Positions 22,176-31,071 of a stretch of 34,702 nt of DNA are shown piece after piece. The DNA is from Ruminococcus sp. Its GTDB lineage: Bacteria; Bacillota; Clostridia; Oscillospirales; Acutalibacteraceae. Each line of letters begins with the position of its first letter. Within the stretch, counting starts at the first letter, position 1. Position numbers and translations under genes: made by a program. The stretch spans positions 1 to 34,702 of the forward strand of contig DPHV01000012.1 of NCBI GenBank assembly GCA_003521625.1, read 5' to 3'. The notes under the pieces are model-generated. The model did no database searches, was not told where the DNA came from, and saw nothing but the letters and a program-made list of their open reading frames with translations.

Positions 22176-24221
22176 TTAATAATCTACATCGAGCGACTTG
22201 TAATAATCGCTCTTCTCGTTAATGGTATTGTCGCTGTTAAGAACACCTATGTCCTTTAAGGCGCTGATTGTATTTGTGTAGCTCTTGGGGATAAGGTAGG
22301 TTTCCTGCTTCGGCATAATGTCATATACCGAAAAACTTCCGCCTATTATATCATTTATCAAATCGCTCGGATTTGAGTAACTGTTTTCTCCCGTATTCAC
22401 CTCAAGCAGGCAAACTGCGTCCGGATATTCTTTCTGATAATATTTAAGATCTTTGACCTCGTAATAAGAAGAAAGTCCGTAATAATCCGAATAGAGCGAA
22501 ACGTCATCTTCAGCAGGAGCAAGCACAACGGAAATGTCACTGTTATCAGCCTTGAAGTCCTTGCGGAAAGCTTCGATAACCTTACCGAAATCCTCCTTGC
22601 TCTTATCCGTATCATCGGACATACAGCCTGACGTTTCATTTGTTTTTACGGTTACTCTTGAAATATCGCTTTGATTTGCATTTAATGCCGCAGTATATTT
22701 TTCGGTGTATGTCTTTGTGTTTACAATTTCACTTGTATCAATAGTATCACTTGAAAATGAATCATATACAGAAGCAGGGTATGTTCTTGTTATAACACTG
22801 CCATTGTTCATTTTATAAGCGAAGCTGTAGCGCATTTCGTTTAAACCGATGTTTATATTATCGACAAGCATATCGTACCATACACTCTGGAATTTTTTAT
22901 CCGATGAAAAATCCTTGTCGGTAATAATACTGCTGTGCGAGCTGATGATTGAATTAATTCTTTCTTTATCTGTAAAATCCTCTGCCGAATTTCTGACAAT
23001 CTTATTTAAATTGCTGTCGCTTTCTCTGTAGAGGTTGCTTGAGTCAATAAGTCCTGCACTCTTAACATCGTCTGCTTTCGGAATAAATGTGTTATATCCG
23101 AAAACATCGTAACTGCATACAGCCATAACCGCAACAACAACGACTACCAATCCGCCGAGCGGAATTGAAGTCCTGATAAGCTTTGAAAAGCCCTTATAGA
23201 AAATCAGGTGAGCAATTACAAACGCAGGCACACTGCCGAGGATAAAGCCGAATACAAAGCCAAAATATCCGTTTCCGAGTACATTGAGCGAACCAAAAAG
23301 CACTCCGAGGAACATTCCGACAAGGAACGCCACGAGCACCTTTACAATGTGGCAGGGCAGGTAATATGCAAACGAAGCCTGTGCACGCTCTGCCTTTCTT
23401 CTCTTTACGAGGAATGCAGACGCTACAATGCAGACAGCCGAGAAAATCAGCCAGTAAATTATGTTGATTCCGTCATATGCTGCAAGGGGATTCAAAGCGT
23501 TCATTATAAAATGGTTCTTGAAAACACCCGTGTAGCTACCGTAGAAAAATCCGTTGGCAACGCCCTTGATAAACATAGCAGAAAGCGGATAAGCAATGCA
23601 AACGGCAATAAACATAATTACCGAGTTAAGCGTTGTTCCGCAGCAAACGGAAATAAGTCCGTATGCCGAAATGCTCGCAAGCGTTCCCATAAGGAGCTTT
23701 ACGTATATGTTAAGAGCCTCATTGACTATAGGCTGACCAAAGCACATTGAAACTATAAATATAATTCCCAAAAAGAACATTGCAGGAATAAGCGTAAAGA
23801 GATAAGCCGAGGCTGACTTTGAAACGAACAGCATAATTCTGCTTATCGGAAGTGAGCCGTAAAGGTCAGCCTTGCGCTTGTTGTGCAGATAAGAATAAAC
23901 CTTAACTGTGTAGATTATTGCAAAAATTATCGTCAGAAAATAAATTATCTGCGAGGCAATTATCTGGAAAACCTTTACCGCTACTGCAATTGCGTTATTC
24001 GTATCGGGAGCAACTGCAAGCGAAGAAATCGCCTGCGAGTATGTAGTATAAGCATCTTGTGCATAAAAGCCGAATACAAGGCAAAGCGTTAAAATTATTG
24101 TTGTGAAAACAGCTGCTAAAATAGCATAAACCGCCATTGTTCCCGAGCAGGACTTTAAATCCCATTTAAAAACGGAGTACGCCTGCTTTAGCTTTTCTTT
24201 AAAGGATACTGTTGACGTCAT
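22176..24221 (-). CDS. ABC-2 type transporter permease
   Basis: 681 residues. An N-terminal membrane block (first helix about 30-55, five more by about 275) is followed by further helices near 285-375, then a large soluble, Asp/Ser-rich domain (about 385-670) that is probably extracellular. No enzyme motif is seen. It pairs with the ATPase encoded just upstream; the ATG at 24221 lies inside the ATPase 3' end (23-base overlap). A GTG at 24242 would add seven residues and is the alternative start. The context resembles YtrA-regulated exporters that respond to cell-wall antibiotics or stress; the substrate is unknown. Confidence 0.85.
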   Translation of the reverse strand: MTSTVSFKEKLKQAYSVFKWDLKSCSGTMAVYAILAAVFTTIILTLCLVFGFYAQDAYTTYSQAISSLAVAPDTNNAIAVAVKVFQIIASQIIYFLTIIFAIIYTVKVYSYLHNKRKADLYGSLPISRIMLFVSKSASAYLFTLIPAMFFLGIIFIVSMCFGQPIVNEALNIYVKLLMGTLASISAYGLISVCCGTTLNSVIMFIAVCIAYPLSAMFIKGVANGFFYGSYTGVFKNHFIMNALNPLAAYDGINIIYWLIFSAVCIVASAFLVKRRKAERAQASFAYYLPCHIVKVLVAFLVGMFLGVLFGSLNVLGNGYFGFVFGFILGSVPAFVIAHLIFYKGFSKLIRTSIPLGGLVVVVVAVMAVCSYDVFGYNTFIPKADDVKSAGLIDSSNLYRESDSNLNKIVRNSAEDFTDKERINSIISSHSSIITDKDFSSDKKFQSVWYDMLVDNINIGLNEMRYSFAYKMNNGSVITRTYPASVYDSFSSDTIDTSEIVNTKTYTEKYTAALNANQSDISRVTVKTNETSGCMSDDTDKSKEDFGKVIEAFRKDFKADNSDISVVLAPAEDDVSLYSDYYGLSSYYEVKDLKYYQKEYPDAVCLLEVNTGENSYSNPSDLINDIIGGSFSVYDIMPKQETYLIPKSYTNTISALKDIGVLNSDNTINEKSDYYKSLDVDY

Positions 24222-25098
24222 AGCCTGCTGCCCCCATTTCACTTATAAATATTTCTTCCAGAGTGAGCGGCATAGCCGAAATATACGCAGGATTAAGCGC
24301 ATTGAGCTGCGGCATAAAATCTTCTTCCGTTCCTCTGATTGTAACGTTAAATACGTTGCCGTTCTGCCATACGTTCACAACATCAATTCCCTCAAAAATG
24401 TTAGGCAGCATCGGGATTTCCGAGAACGCAACCTGAACCTTTCTGAAACAAAGTCTTAATGAGTCGATGTCACGCTCCATAAGCATTTTTCCTCTGTGCA
24501 TAAGGCAGATTCTGTCGCACAAATCCTCAAGCTCACGCAGGTTGTGCGAAGCTATGATAACCGTCATATTATGCTCGGAAACCTGTTCAATAATTATTTT
24601 TTTGAGCAGATGACGAACAACAGGGTCAAGACCGTCGAATATCTCGTCGAGGAAAAGGTATTTGGGACAGGTTGAAAGGGCAAGAATAAGTGCCGCCTGA
24701 CGTTGCATACCCTTTGACATATTAATTATTTTAGCGTCACGCTTAATCGGGAAAACCGAGCAGAAGCGATTGAACTGTTCCTCACTCCAGTTCGGGTAGA
24801 GATTTCTGTAAAGAAAAGCGGTGCTGTTTATGGTGCTGTTGTTGTAGAAAAACGGGAAGTCGGGAATGAAGTAACATTCGCCCTTTGCCGCAGGATTGTC
24901 AAAAAGCTTTTTTCCTCCCACAAGCACTTCTCCGCCGTCGGGCTGATACACACCCGATAAAAGTCTTAACAAGGTTGACTTTCCGCTGCCGTTGCTGCCG
25001 ACAAGACCGACAACAGAGCCTTCGTTTATCGTAAGGTTCATATTGTCAACAGCAGTGACCTTGTCAAACCTCTTTGTAAGGTTTTTTAACTCAATCAA
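24199..25098 (-). CDS. ABC transporter ATP-binding protein
   Basis: 299 residues, a single nucleotide-binding domain with Walker A GSNGSGKST (about 34-42), Q-loop region, signature NMSKGMQRQ (about 125-133), Walker B YLFLDEIFDGLDP (about 147-159) and H-loop IASHN (about 179-183), then a C-terminal extension of about 90 residues. It powers the permease encoded next. The start is TTG 25098 with GGGAGGT upstream, overlapping the GntR gene by 8 bases, so all genes of this unit are translationally linked. Confidence 0.93.
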   Translation of the reverse strand: MIELKNLTKRFDKVTAVDNMNLTINEGSVVGLVGSNGSGKSTLLRLLSGVYQPDGGEVLVGGKKLFDNPAAKGECYFIPDFPFFYNNSTINSTAFLYRNLYPNWSEEQFNRFCSVFPIKRDAKIINMSKGMQRQAALILALSTCPKYLFLDEIFDGLDPVVRHLLKKIIIEQVSEHNMTVIIASHNLRELEDLCDRICLMHRGKMLMERDIDSLRLCFRKVQVAFSEIPMLPNIFEGIDVVNVWQNGNVFNVTIRGTEEDFMPQLNALNPAYISAMPLTLEEIFISEMGAAGYDVNSIL

Positions 25099-25468
25099 AA
25101 TCTTTACCTCCCTTAAAGGTATTTTCGAGTATTTCAGTCATTTCCTCCTTGCTCACGCCAAACAGGCAGGCATTTTTAGCCGCCTCCCTGAAATTTTCAA
25201 TCGCAAGCATCTTCTGGGCGCAGTTCTCCGTAAGCTTGTCGGTGAGGAAACTGCCACGTCCGACTGTGGAAAAAATGTATCCCTGACTTTCAAGCTCTCT
25301 GTACGCCTTTGCAACAGTATTTGGGTTTATTCCGAGCTGTGAGGCAAGAATTCTTACAGGCGGAAGCTTGTCGCCCGACTTGAATACTCCTGCTGAGGCT
25401 AACTTGATTATGTTCGTGCAGAGCTGCTCATAAATCGGCACTCTTGAAGCAAAATCAATCTGAAACAT
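25091..25468 (-). CDS. GntR-family (YtrA subfamily) transcriptional regulator
   Basis: 125 residues: an N-terminal winged helix-turn-helix (about 10-75; IYEQLCTNIIKLASAG, then LGINPNTVAKAYRELESQGYI) and a short C-terminal tail of about 45 residues. That short tail is typical of the YtrA subfamily, which represses adjacent ABC genes. ATG 25468 follows AGGAGG. It is the first gene of the operon, and a palindrome covers the transcript start, so autoregulation is likely. The effector is unknown. Confidence 0.9.
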   Translation of the reverse strand: MFQIDFASRVPIYEQLCTNIIKLASAGVFKSGDKLPPVRILASQLGINPNTVAKAYRELESQGYIFSTVGRGSFLTDKLTENCAQKMLAIENFREAAKNACLFGVSKEEMTEILENTFKGGKDFD

Positions 25469-25488
25469 AATTAACCTCCTAAATGTAT

Positions 25489-25509
25489 TGTATTAATAGT
25501 TTTAGTACA
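25489..25509. promoter_or_regulatory. Operator candidate for the GntR regulator
   Basis: TGTATTAA (25489-25496) and TTAGTACA (25502-25509) form 8-bp arms with one mismatch and a 5-base spacer. The site begins six bases from the -10 box and covers the expected transcript start. Confidence 0.55.
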
Positions 25510-25514
25510 CTTTA

Positions 25515-25543
25515 ATAATAATACAAAATTGCAACAGTGTCAA
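25515..25543 (-). promoter_or_regulatory. Promoter of the GntR/ABC operon
   Basis: Minus-strand TTGACA (25538-25543) and TATTAT (25515-25520), spacer 17. Confidence 0.75.
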
Positions 25544-25633
25544 CTGTTTTTTAGTGTGTTTTACAGAAACAGCTTTATTTATTAAACACAACGTTTACTA
25601 TCGCTTTCTGTCTGAAATATTTTGGCAAAACAC

Positions 25634-25662
25634 TTGAAAAAATCGACAAATAGTGTTATCAT
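25634..25662 (+). promoter_or_regulatory. pheST promoter
   Basis: TTGAAA (25634-25639) and TATCAT (25657-25662) with 17 bases between them. The transcript would start near 25669, at the beginning of the T-box. Confidence 0.75.
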
Positions 25663-25668
25663 TAGAAA

Positions 25669-25911
25669 AGATAACGCATTGACGGAGAAAGTAACATTCA
25701 ATGCGTACCGCTAAAGAGAATATGCGCCTTGGCTGAAAGCGCATTGCGGTGCCTGAAATGTGAAGTTCGCTCCCGAGCGGTGAGGTTGAAATTCAGTAGG
25801 CTTCAACGGCTGACACCGTTATATGTCAAGGAAGTGTTTGCTTCTAATTGATGCAAAAATCAGGGTGGTACCGCGGATTATTTCGTCCCTGCGTAGAGTT
25901 TACGCAGGGAC
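25669..25911 (+). ncRNA. T-box riboswitch, specifier UUC (Phe)
   Basis: The T-box sequence AGGGTGGTACCGCG is at 25862-25875. Stem I shows the loop E elements AGTA (25690-25693) and GAA (25762-25764) on each side of helix ACATT/AATGT, then the specifier TTC (25766-25768) followed by G. A further helix GTACCGC/GCGGTGC and an apical hairpin complete Stem I. Uncharged tRNA-Phe should pair with the specifier and the T-box and block the terminator, switching on pheST. Confidence 0.93.
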
Positions 25912-25920
25912 TTTTTATTT
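25885..25920 (+). terminator. Regulated terminator of the Phe T-box
   Basis: GTCCCTGCGTA (25885-25895) pairs perfectly with TACGCAGGGAC (25901-25911), followed by TTTTTATTT. It competes with the antiterminator formed around the T-box sequence. Confidence 0.92.
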
Positions 25921-25938
25921 TAAATTACGGAGGTATTT

Positions 25939-26988
25939 ATGGACAAAATCGCTGTTTTAAAAGAAGAAATTACAAAAAAGCTTTCCGAAACTGCCGACCT
26001 TATCGACCTTGACAAAATCAGGGTTGCTTATCTCGGCAAGAAGGGCAGTATCACTGCCTTGCTAAAGGGAATGAAGGACCTCTCTCCCGAGGAAAGAAAG
26101 TCCTTCGGCGCAGAGGTAAACAAGCTCAAAACCTTTGCGGCTGAAAAAATTGAAGAAAAAATCACTGAACTTAAGGAAAAGGAAGTTGAGCGTGAAATTG
26201 CGTCAATGCCGCAGTTTGACATCACAACTCCCGTAGACCTTACAAGAGGTTCCTATCACCCGATTACTCTTGTTCAGCGTCAGTGCGAGGCAATCTTCAA
26301 GTCAATGGGCTTTACTGTTGAGGACTACCCCGAGGTTGTAACCGACTACGAGTGCTTTGAGTCGCTCAACATTCCCAAGCACCACCCTGCACGTGATATG
26401 CAGGACACCTACTACCTTGACAACGGTCAGCTTTTAAAGTCACAGACTTCTGCCGCACAGAACGCTATTCTCAGGAAGTACGGCAAAAACCTTGTTGAAA
26501 ACGGCGTGCCGATTAAGGCAATCTTCCCCGGCAGATGCTTCAGAAACGAAGCTACAGACGCCTGCCACGAAAACACCTTCTTCCAGATGGAGGGCGTTAT
26601 GGTTGACAAGGACATTTCAATTTCAAACCTCATTTTCTTTATGAAAACTATGCTTTCCGAGGTATTCAGAAAAGACATCAAGGTTCGTCTGCGCCCCGGC
26701 TTCTTCCCGTTTGTGGAGCCCGGCTTTGAGCTTGACATAAGCTGTCTTATCTGCGGCGGCGACGGCTGTCCGTCCTGCAAGCACAGCGGCTGGCTTGAGC
26801 TTTGCCCCTGTGGAATGATTCACCCGAATGTCTTAAGAGAGGGCGGAATTGACCCCGAAGAGTACACAGGCTTTGCGTTCGGTCTTGGTCTTACAAGACT
26901 TGCAATGATGAAGTACGGCATCAAGGACATCAGAGATTTAAACAGCGGAAGTCTTAAGTCACTTTCACAGTTTACCGATGATGAATAA
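25939..26988 (+). CDS. pheS: Phenylalanine--tRNA ligase alpha subunit
   Basis: 349 residues, the catalytic subunit of the (alpha-beta)2 enzyme that charges tRNA-Phe. An N-terminal coiled coil (about 1-90) binds tRNA. The class II core includes RGSYHPITLVQ (about 103-113), the motif 2 region FPGRCFRNEATDACHENTFF (about 197-216) and motif 3 FGLGLTRLAMMKYGI (about 318-332). A Cys cluster (ICGGDGCPSC, then CPCG, about 272-295) replaces the usual loop and is also found in some other Firmicutes PheS proteins; it may bind zinc. Start ATG 25939 after GGAGGT. It is under the T-box and followed by pheT at 14 bases. Confidence 0.97.
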   Translation: MDKIAVLKEEITKKLSETADLIDLDKIRVAYLGKKGSITALLKGMKDLSPEERKSFGAEVNKLKTFAAEKIEEKITELKEKEVEREIASMPQFDITTPVDLTRGSYHPITLVQRQCEAIFKSMGFTVEDYPEVVTDYECFESLNIPKHHPARDMQDTYYLDNGQLLKSQTSAAQNAILRKYGKNLVENGVPIKAIFPGRCFRNEATDACHENTFFQMEGVMVDKDISISNLIFFMKTMLSEVFRKDIKVRLRPGFFPFVEPGFELDISCLICGGDGCPSCKHSGWLELCPCGMIHPNVLREGGIDPEEYTGFAFGLGLTRLAMMKYGIKDIRDLNSGSLKSLSQFTDDE

Positions 26989-27002
26989 GGAGGGTAACTA
27001 AT

Positions 27003-29375
27003 ATGTTTTTATCAATGAACTGGATTCAGGATTTTGTTGACCTTTCAGGTCTTGACAAGCTTGAGCTTATTCACAAGTTTTCTCTTTCAACGGCAGAGGT
27101 TGAAAACGAGATTTTCCATAAAGGCTCGAACATCAGCGGAATTGTTGTTGCCGAAATTAAGTCGGTTGAGAATCACCCCGACTCAAAGAAGCTCCACCTT
27201 TTAAAGATTGACGCAGGCAACGGCGAGCTTACCGACGTTGTATGCGGTGCGCCTAACGTCAGAGTAGGTATGAAAACCGCCTTTGCACAGGTAGGTGCGA
27301 AAATCGGCGATATTACAATCTCTCCTCGTCCGCTTGCAGGCTTTACTTCTTACGGTATGTGCTGTAGTGAAGCTGAAATCGGAATTTCCGACGACAATTC
27401 GGGAATTATGGATATTACCGACGACGTTGCAAACGGCACCGACATCAAGGATGTTTACGAGGTTGACGATATTGTATTCGAGGTTGACAATAAATCTCTT
27501 ACAAACCGCCCCGACCTCTGGGGACACTACGGCATTGCAAGAGAATTTGCCGCTCTTGCCGGCAGAGAGCTTAAGCCGCTCGACGTTGACGATTTAAGGG
27601 CTTACGAAGAGCTCAAAAAGGTTGATATGAAGATTGAGGACGACCTCTGTCAGCGTTACAGCTGTTTACAGGTTGAGAACATCAAGAGAAACGTAAGCCC
27701 GGTAAATATGAGAATAAGGCTCTTCTACTGCGGTATGAGAGGAATCAATTTTCTTGCCGACCTGACAAACTACCTTATGCTCGAAATGGGTCAGCCTATG
27801 CACGCATTCGACTCACGCAAGGTTGAAAAAATCAGAATCAAGCGTTTTGACAAGCCGTTTACTTTCCGCACACTCGACGGCGTTGACCGCAACATTGACG
27901 AGAACACGCTGATGATTTGCAACGACAACATACCTGTTGCAATCGCAGGCATTATGGGCGGTCTTGACTCGGAAATCGTTGAAGATACTACGACTCTTAC
28001 GCTTGAATCGGCTACCTTCAACGCTGTTTCAATCCGTAAATCTACCGTTCGTCTTGCTCACCGCACCGACGCTTCAATGCGTTACGAAAAGTGCCTTGAC
28101 CCCGAAATGACTGACGTTGCAATCGCAAGATTTTTATATCTTCTCAAAAAGTACGACAACGGCGTTAAGGTTGTATCGGCTCTTACCGACGAGTACGCTT
28201 TCCATTATGATACAGTTACTCTCGACTTTGACAAAAAGTTTGTTGACCGTTACACAGGCATTGAAATTGACAACGACACAATTGTTAAAACTCTCACAAG
28301 CCTCGGCTTTAAGGTAACGCTTGACAACGATAATTTCACTGTTGTTGTTCCGTCGTGGAGAGCTACAAAGGACGTTACGCTCAAGGCTGATATAATTGAG
28401 GAAATCACAAGAATTTACGGCTACGATAATTTTGAAATCAACACAACTCGTTCTCCCCTCTACCCAGTCAGAGTTGACGCTGTAAAGAGCAACGAGGACA
28501 AAATCAAGGACATTCTTGTAAAGAAGTACAATCTTCACGAGCTTCATTCATATGTCTGGGCTTATAACGACGAGCTGAAAGCACTTAATATTCCTGTGGA
28601 GAATAATATCAAGCTTGCAAACGCAACTAACCCCAACATTGAAACAATCAGAAATTCGATTATTCCCACACAGCTTTGTCAGGTTAAGACAAACACATCC
28701 TACGCACCCGACTTCGGTATCTTCGAAATCGGACGTGTTGTAAACGGCGTTGACGAAAATAACCTCTGCATTGAAAGCAAAAAGCTTGCCGTTACGCTTT
28801 TCAGTAAGACAAAGGACGTTAAGACGCTCTACTTTGAGTTGAGAGATATGCTCGCAGTCATCACAAGCGACATAAAGCACGAAACGCTTTCATTTAAAAA
28901 GGCAGAGCCAAAGCACAGCTATGAGCACCCTGTAAACCTCAACGCCGTTATGATTGGCAATAAGGAAATCGGCACAATCGGAATCGTTCACCCAACTGTC
29001 GGCAAGAAGATTGACAAAAAGGCAAACATTGTATTTGCTGAAATTGATATGAGCGAGTTTACTCAGGCAGAGAATGCGGCTATTGTTTACGAGGAGCCGT
29101 CAAAGTTCCCGCCGATAGATTACGACATAAGCCTTGAAATTCCGAGCGGAGTATTCTACTCCGACCTTGCAGAGAGCTGGAAAAACGAGGGCGGTGCAAT
29201 TCTTAAGAATACAAAGATTGTTGATACCTACGACACAGAAATCGTTCACAGCATAACCGTAAGATTTGAGTTCTCGTCAAATGAGAGAACACTCTCCTCA
29301 AATGAGGTTCAGGATATTATCGACAAGGTTATTGCAAATCTCGAAAAGCTCGGTGTAAAGTTGAGAAACGCTTAA
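27003..29375 (+). CDS. pheT: Phenylalanine--tRNA ligase beta subunit
   Basis: 790 residues, the usual length (B. subtilis about 804). The order of domains is: N-terminal EMAP-like tRNA-binding domain (about 40-150; VVAEIKSVENHPDSKKLHLLKID), B3/B4 editing domain (about 205-375; TNYLMLEMGQPMHAFD, AIAGIMGG), B5 domain (about 400-475), the class-II-like inactive core (about 480-680) and a C-terminal ferredoxin-fold anticodon-binding domain (about 695-790). It edits Tyr-tRNA-Phe and recognises tRNA. Start ATG 27003 with AAGGAGGGTA. Confidence 0.97.
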   Translation: MFLSMNWIQDFVDLSGLDKLELIHKFSLSTAEVENEIFHKGSNISGIVVAEIKSVENHPDSKKLHLLKIDAGNGELTDVVCGAPNVRVGMKTAFAQVGAKIGDITISPRPLAGFTSYGMCCSEAEIGISDDNSGIMDITDDVANGTDIKDVYEVDDIVFEVDNKSLTNRPDLWGHYGIAREFAALAGRELKPLDVDDLRAYEELKKVDMKIEDDLCQRYSCLQVENIKRNVSPVNMRIRLFYCGMRGINFLADLTNYLMLEMGQPMHAFDSRKVEKIRIKRFDKPFTFRTLDGVDRNIDENTLMICNDNIPVAIAGIMGGLDSEIVEDTTTLTLESATFNAVSIRKSTVRLAHRTDASMRYEKCLDPEMTDVAIARFLYLLKKYDNGVKVVSALTDEYAFHYDTVTLDFDKKFVDRYTGIEIDNDTIVKTLTSLGFKVTLDNDNFTVVVPSWRATKDVTLKADIIEEITRIYGYDNFEINTTRSPLYPVRVDAVKSNEDKIKDILVKKYNLHELHSYVWAYNDELKALNIPVENNIKLANATNPNIETIRNSIIPTQLCQVKTNTSYAPDFGIFEIGRVVNGVDENNLCIESKKLAVTLFSKTKDVKTLYFELRDMLAVITSDIKHETLSFKKAEPKHSYEHPVNLNAVMIGNKEIGTIGIVHPTVGKKIDKKANIVFAEIDMSEFTQAENAAIVYEEPSKFPPIDYDISLEIPSGVFYSDLAESWKNEGGAILKNTKIVDTYDTEIVHSITVRFEFSSNERTLSSNEVQDIIDKVIANLEKLGVKLRNA

Positions 29376-29416
29376 ACGTCTCAAACAGAGCAGTTTTCTA
29401 TAAAATAAATGTGACA

Positions 29417-29450
29417 AACAAGGGACGGTAATACGCCCCTTGTTCTTTTT
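29417..29450 (+). terminator. Terminator of pheST
   Basis: AACAAGGGACG (29417-29427) pairs with CGCCCCTTGTT (29434-29444, one mismatch), followed by CTTTTT. Confidence 0.85.
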
Positions 29451-29493
29451 CCAAAAATAAAACTGTACTTTATTTTCTTTTTATTAAAAATGC

Positions 29494-29522
29494 TTGAATT
29501 TTGTTTTGGAATATATTATAAT
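29494..29522 (+). promoter_or_regulatory. ireB promoter
   Basis: TTGAAT (29494-29499) and a consensus TATAAT (29517-29522) with a 17-base spacer, 23 bases before the start codon. Confidence 0.75.
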
Positions 29523-29545
29523 AGACAAATAGGAGGTGTTTCAGT

Positions 29546-29791
29546 ATGTTGGATAAGACAATGATTTTTTCACTCGGCGAGGAAAAGGATGACCAGATTA
29601 AGGCAAGCCTTACTATCGTTTATGACGCACTCAGGCAGAAGGGTTACAATCCGATTAACCAGATTGTAGGCTATATCTTGAGCGAGGACCCTACTTATAT
29701 TACAACGTACAACAATGCTCGTAATATTATAAGCAAAATCGACCGTGACGACTTACTTGAAGCACTGGTGAAATCATACCTCAATGTTTAA
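29546..29791 (+). CDS. ireB: IreB family regulatory phosphoprotein (UPF0297)
   Basis: 81 residues, full length for the family, with the signature FSLGEEKDD (9-17), VYDALRQKGYNPINQIVGYILSEDPTYIT (about 26-54) and NARNIISKIDRDDLLE (about 58-73). In Enterococcus IreB is phosphorylated near its N-terminus by the Ser/Thr kinase IreK and modulates cephalosporin resistance; Thr5 is the only threonine in the equivalent stretch here. ATG 29546 follows AGGAGGTG. In many Firmicutes ireB is followed by ruvX; here the next gene is a different small protein. Confidence 0.93.
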   Translation: MLDKTMIFSLGEEKDDQIKASLTIVYDALRQKGYNPINQIVGYILSEDPTYITTYNNARNIISKIDRDDLLEALVKSYLNV

Positions 29792-29807
29792 GAAAGGATG
29801 ATGCCTT

Positions 29808-30113
29808 GTGGCAGATACCAAGAAACAGGCACAGGAATTTCCTACCTACAAGGGCAGACCGCTTGTGCGCTGCGGAGATGAGATTTACTACGGCAATATG
29901 GAAGAGCCGTATGTTATAAGGATGCAGATTAAGACAAAAAAAGAAGTTGACGGCAAAGAACTCCCCGATAAGATAACAGTTCAGCTTATGGCTACAGACC
30001 CTTACCTTTCACCGAGAAAACAGCTTGTTAAGTCAAGCGAGAAAAAGGGTATGTTCCTTGCAATGGATATTGCAGACATCTGGCTTGAAAGAGCGCTTGC
30101 AAACAAAATCTGA
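29808..30113 (+). CDS. Uncharacterised small protein downstream of ireB
   Basis: 101 residues, cytosolic, no family that I recognise with confidence. A Lys-rich start is followed by a beta-rich core (GRPLVRCGDEIYYGNMEEPYVIRMQI, then KITVQLMATDP) and a C-terminal helix (MFLAMDIADIWLERAL). GTG 29808 is the only in-frame start with a nearby site (GAAAGGATG). It lies 16 bases after ireB, so both are in one transcript, and the arrangement hints at a role alongside the IreK/IreB pathway or cell-envelope control. That is position-based only. Confidence 0.75.
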   Translation: MADTKKQAQEFPTYKGRPLVRCGDEIYYGNMEEPYVIRMQIKTKKEVDGKELPDKITVQLMATDPYLSPRKQLVKSSEKKGMFLAMDIADIWLERALANKI

Positions 30114-30145
30114 TTATCCTGATTTACTCAAACAAAAGCACGTAA

Positions 30146-30178
30146 AAAAACTGACTTTGAAAATCAAAGTCAGTTTTT
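30146..30178. terminator. Bidirectional terminator after ireB operon and HAD gene
   Basis: A 15-bp perfect stem (AAAAACTGACTTTGA with its complement) has a 3-base loop. A and T runs on either side let it work for the convergent genes ending at 30113 and 30192. Confidence 0.92.
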
Positions 30179-30191
30179 GTTTTGTATTAAA

Positions 30192-31031
30192 TTACAGCAA
30201 GCTTTTCTGCTTTGTGTATTCATCATACAGCGTTTCGGAAATTGACATTTTTCTTATTATATTCTTAACAGTTATATCAAGGCCCGTATTTTCACTGTAA
30301 TCAGCAGGATAAATATAGTCCACCCTACCCTTTTTCAGCAAATCCTCAACCTTGCTGTCCTTATTCTGATAAACGGCTATTGAGTAACCGCCGTATGCCT
30401 TCATCATCTTCATACAAGGAACATCCGAAAGTCCGTCGCCTATGTAAATCATATTGCAAAACGGCACTCGCTTGCTGTCGTCGGGCATTGAGCGATTGAG
30501 GTCATTATCGTTTGCAACGTCAAGCACACCCTTGTTGATTCTATAGACAAACTGTGTTTTGTTGGTATAGTTTACGTCGGTTTTCGGCCACACGCCATTG
30601 CCGTTCTCGTCATACAGAAACTCGCAGGCAAAGATACTCTTAAAGCATTTACTTATCGGAGTTCCCTCAATAATTTCTTTCATTCCCGATGAAATTACAT
30701 AATGCTCAATCTGCATACCGTTGGCTCTTCCGAATTCGGTGATGCGGTCAAACCAGCCCTCAACACCTTTGAAAAGCTCAACGTTCTTACCCATATCAAC
30801 AAGATTCTGACGCAAAAGCGGAATGTTTTTGTCCTTCGAAATTTTGACCATTGCATACATATAGGCAAGAATGGAATCCATATGCTCACGCTGTCCGAGT
30901 GAGTTTGAATACTGCCAGAACTCGCTCTCGGTCATTCCCAGACTCGGAATAAAGCTGTAATCCTGCATATCTTTGGTACACAGCGTTCGATCAAAGTCAT
31001 ACATAATCGCAACAATAGGTAAATCGCTCAT
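30192..31031 (-). CDS. HAD-superfamily hydrolase
   Basis: 279 residues. Motif I is DFDRTL (nucleophile D12, D14), motif II ISSG (about 118-121), the motif III lysine lies around TNKTQF or INKG, and motif IV is GDGLSDVPCM (about 221-230). The insertion between motifs I and II is helical, as in C1-cap phosphatases of the phosphoserine phosphatase type. The substrate is not clear. I chose ATG 31031 with CAGGAGTG seven bases upstream; a 52-residue longer reading runs back into the cyclophilin gene and is basic, repetitive and clearly out of family. It follows the cyclophilin gene by 40 bases, so they may share a transcript. Confidence 0.88.
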   Translation of the reverse strand: MSDLPIVAIMYDFDRTLCTKDMQDYSFIPSLGMTESEFWQYSNSLGQREHMDSILAYMYAMVKISKDKNIPLLRQNLVDMGKNVELFKGVEGWFDRITEFGRANGMQIEHYVISSGMKEIIEGTPISKCFKSIFACEFLYDENGNGVWPKTDVNYTNKTQFVYRINKGVLDVANDNDLNRSMPDDSKRVPFCNMIYIGDGLSDVPCMKMMKAYGGYSIAVYQNKDSKVEDLLKKGRVDYIYPADYSENTGLDITVKNIIRKMSISETLYDEYTKQKSLL

Positions 31032-31071
31032 TGACAAACACTCCTGAAGCTGCAAATCAATTGCATTATTT

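Noticed and set aside
26750..26830. Cys cluster inside PheS as a foreign insertion
   Set aside because: Similar Cys-containing loops occur in other Firmicutes PheS proteins, and the reading frame and flanking motifs are normal.
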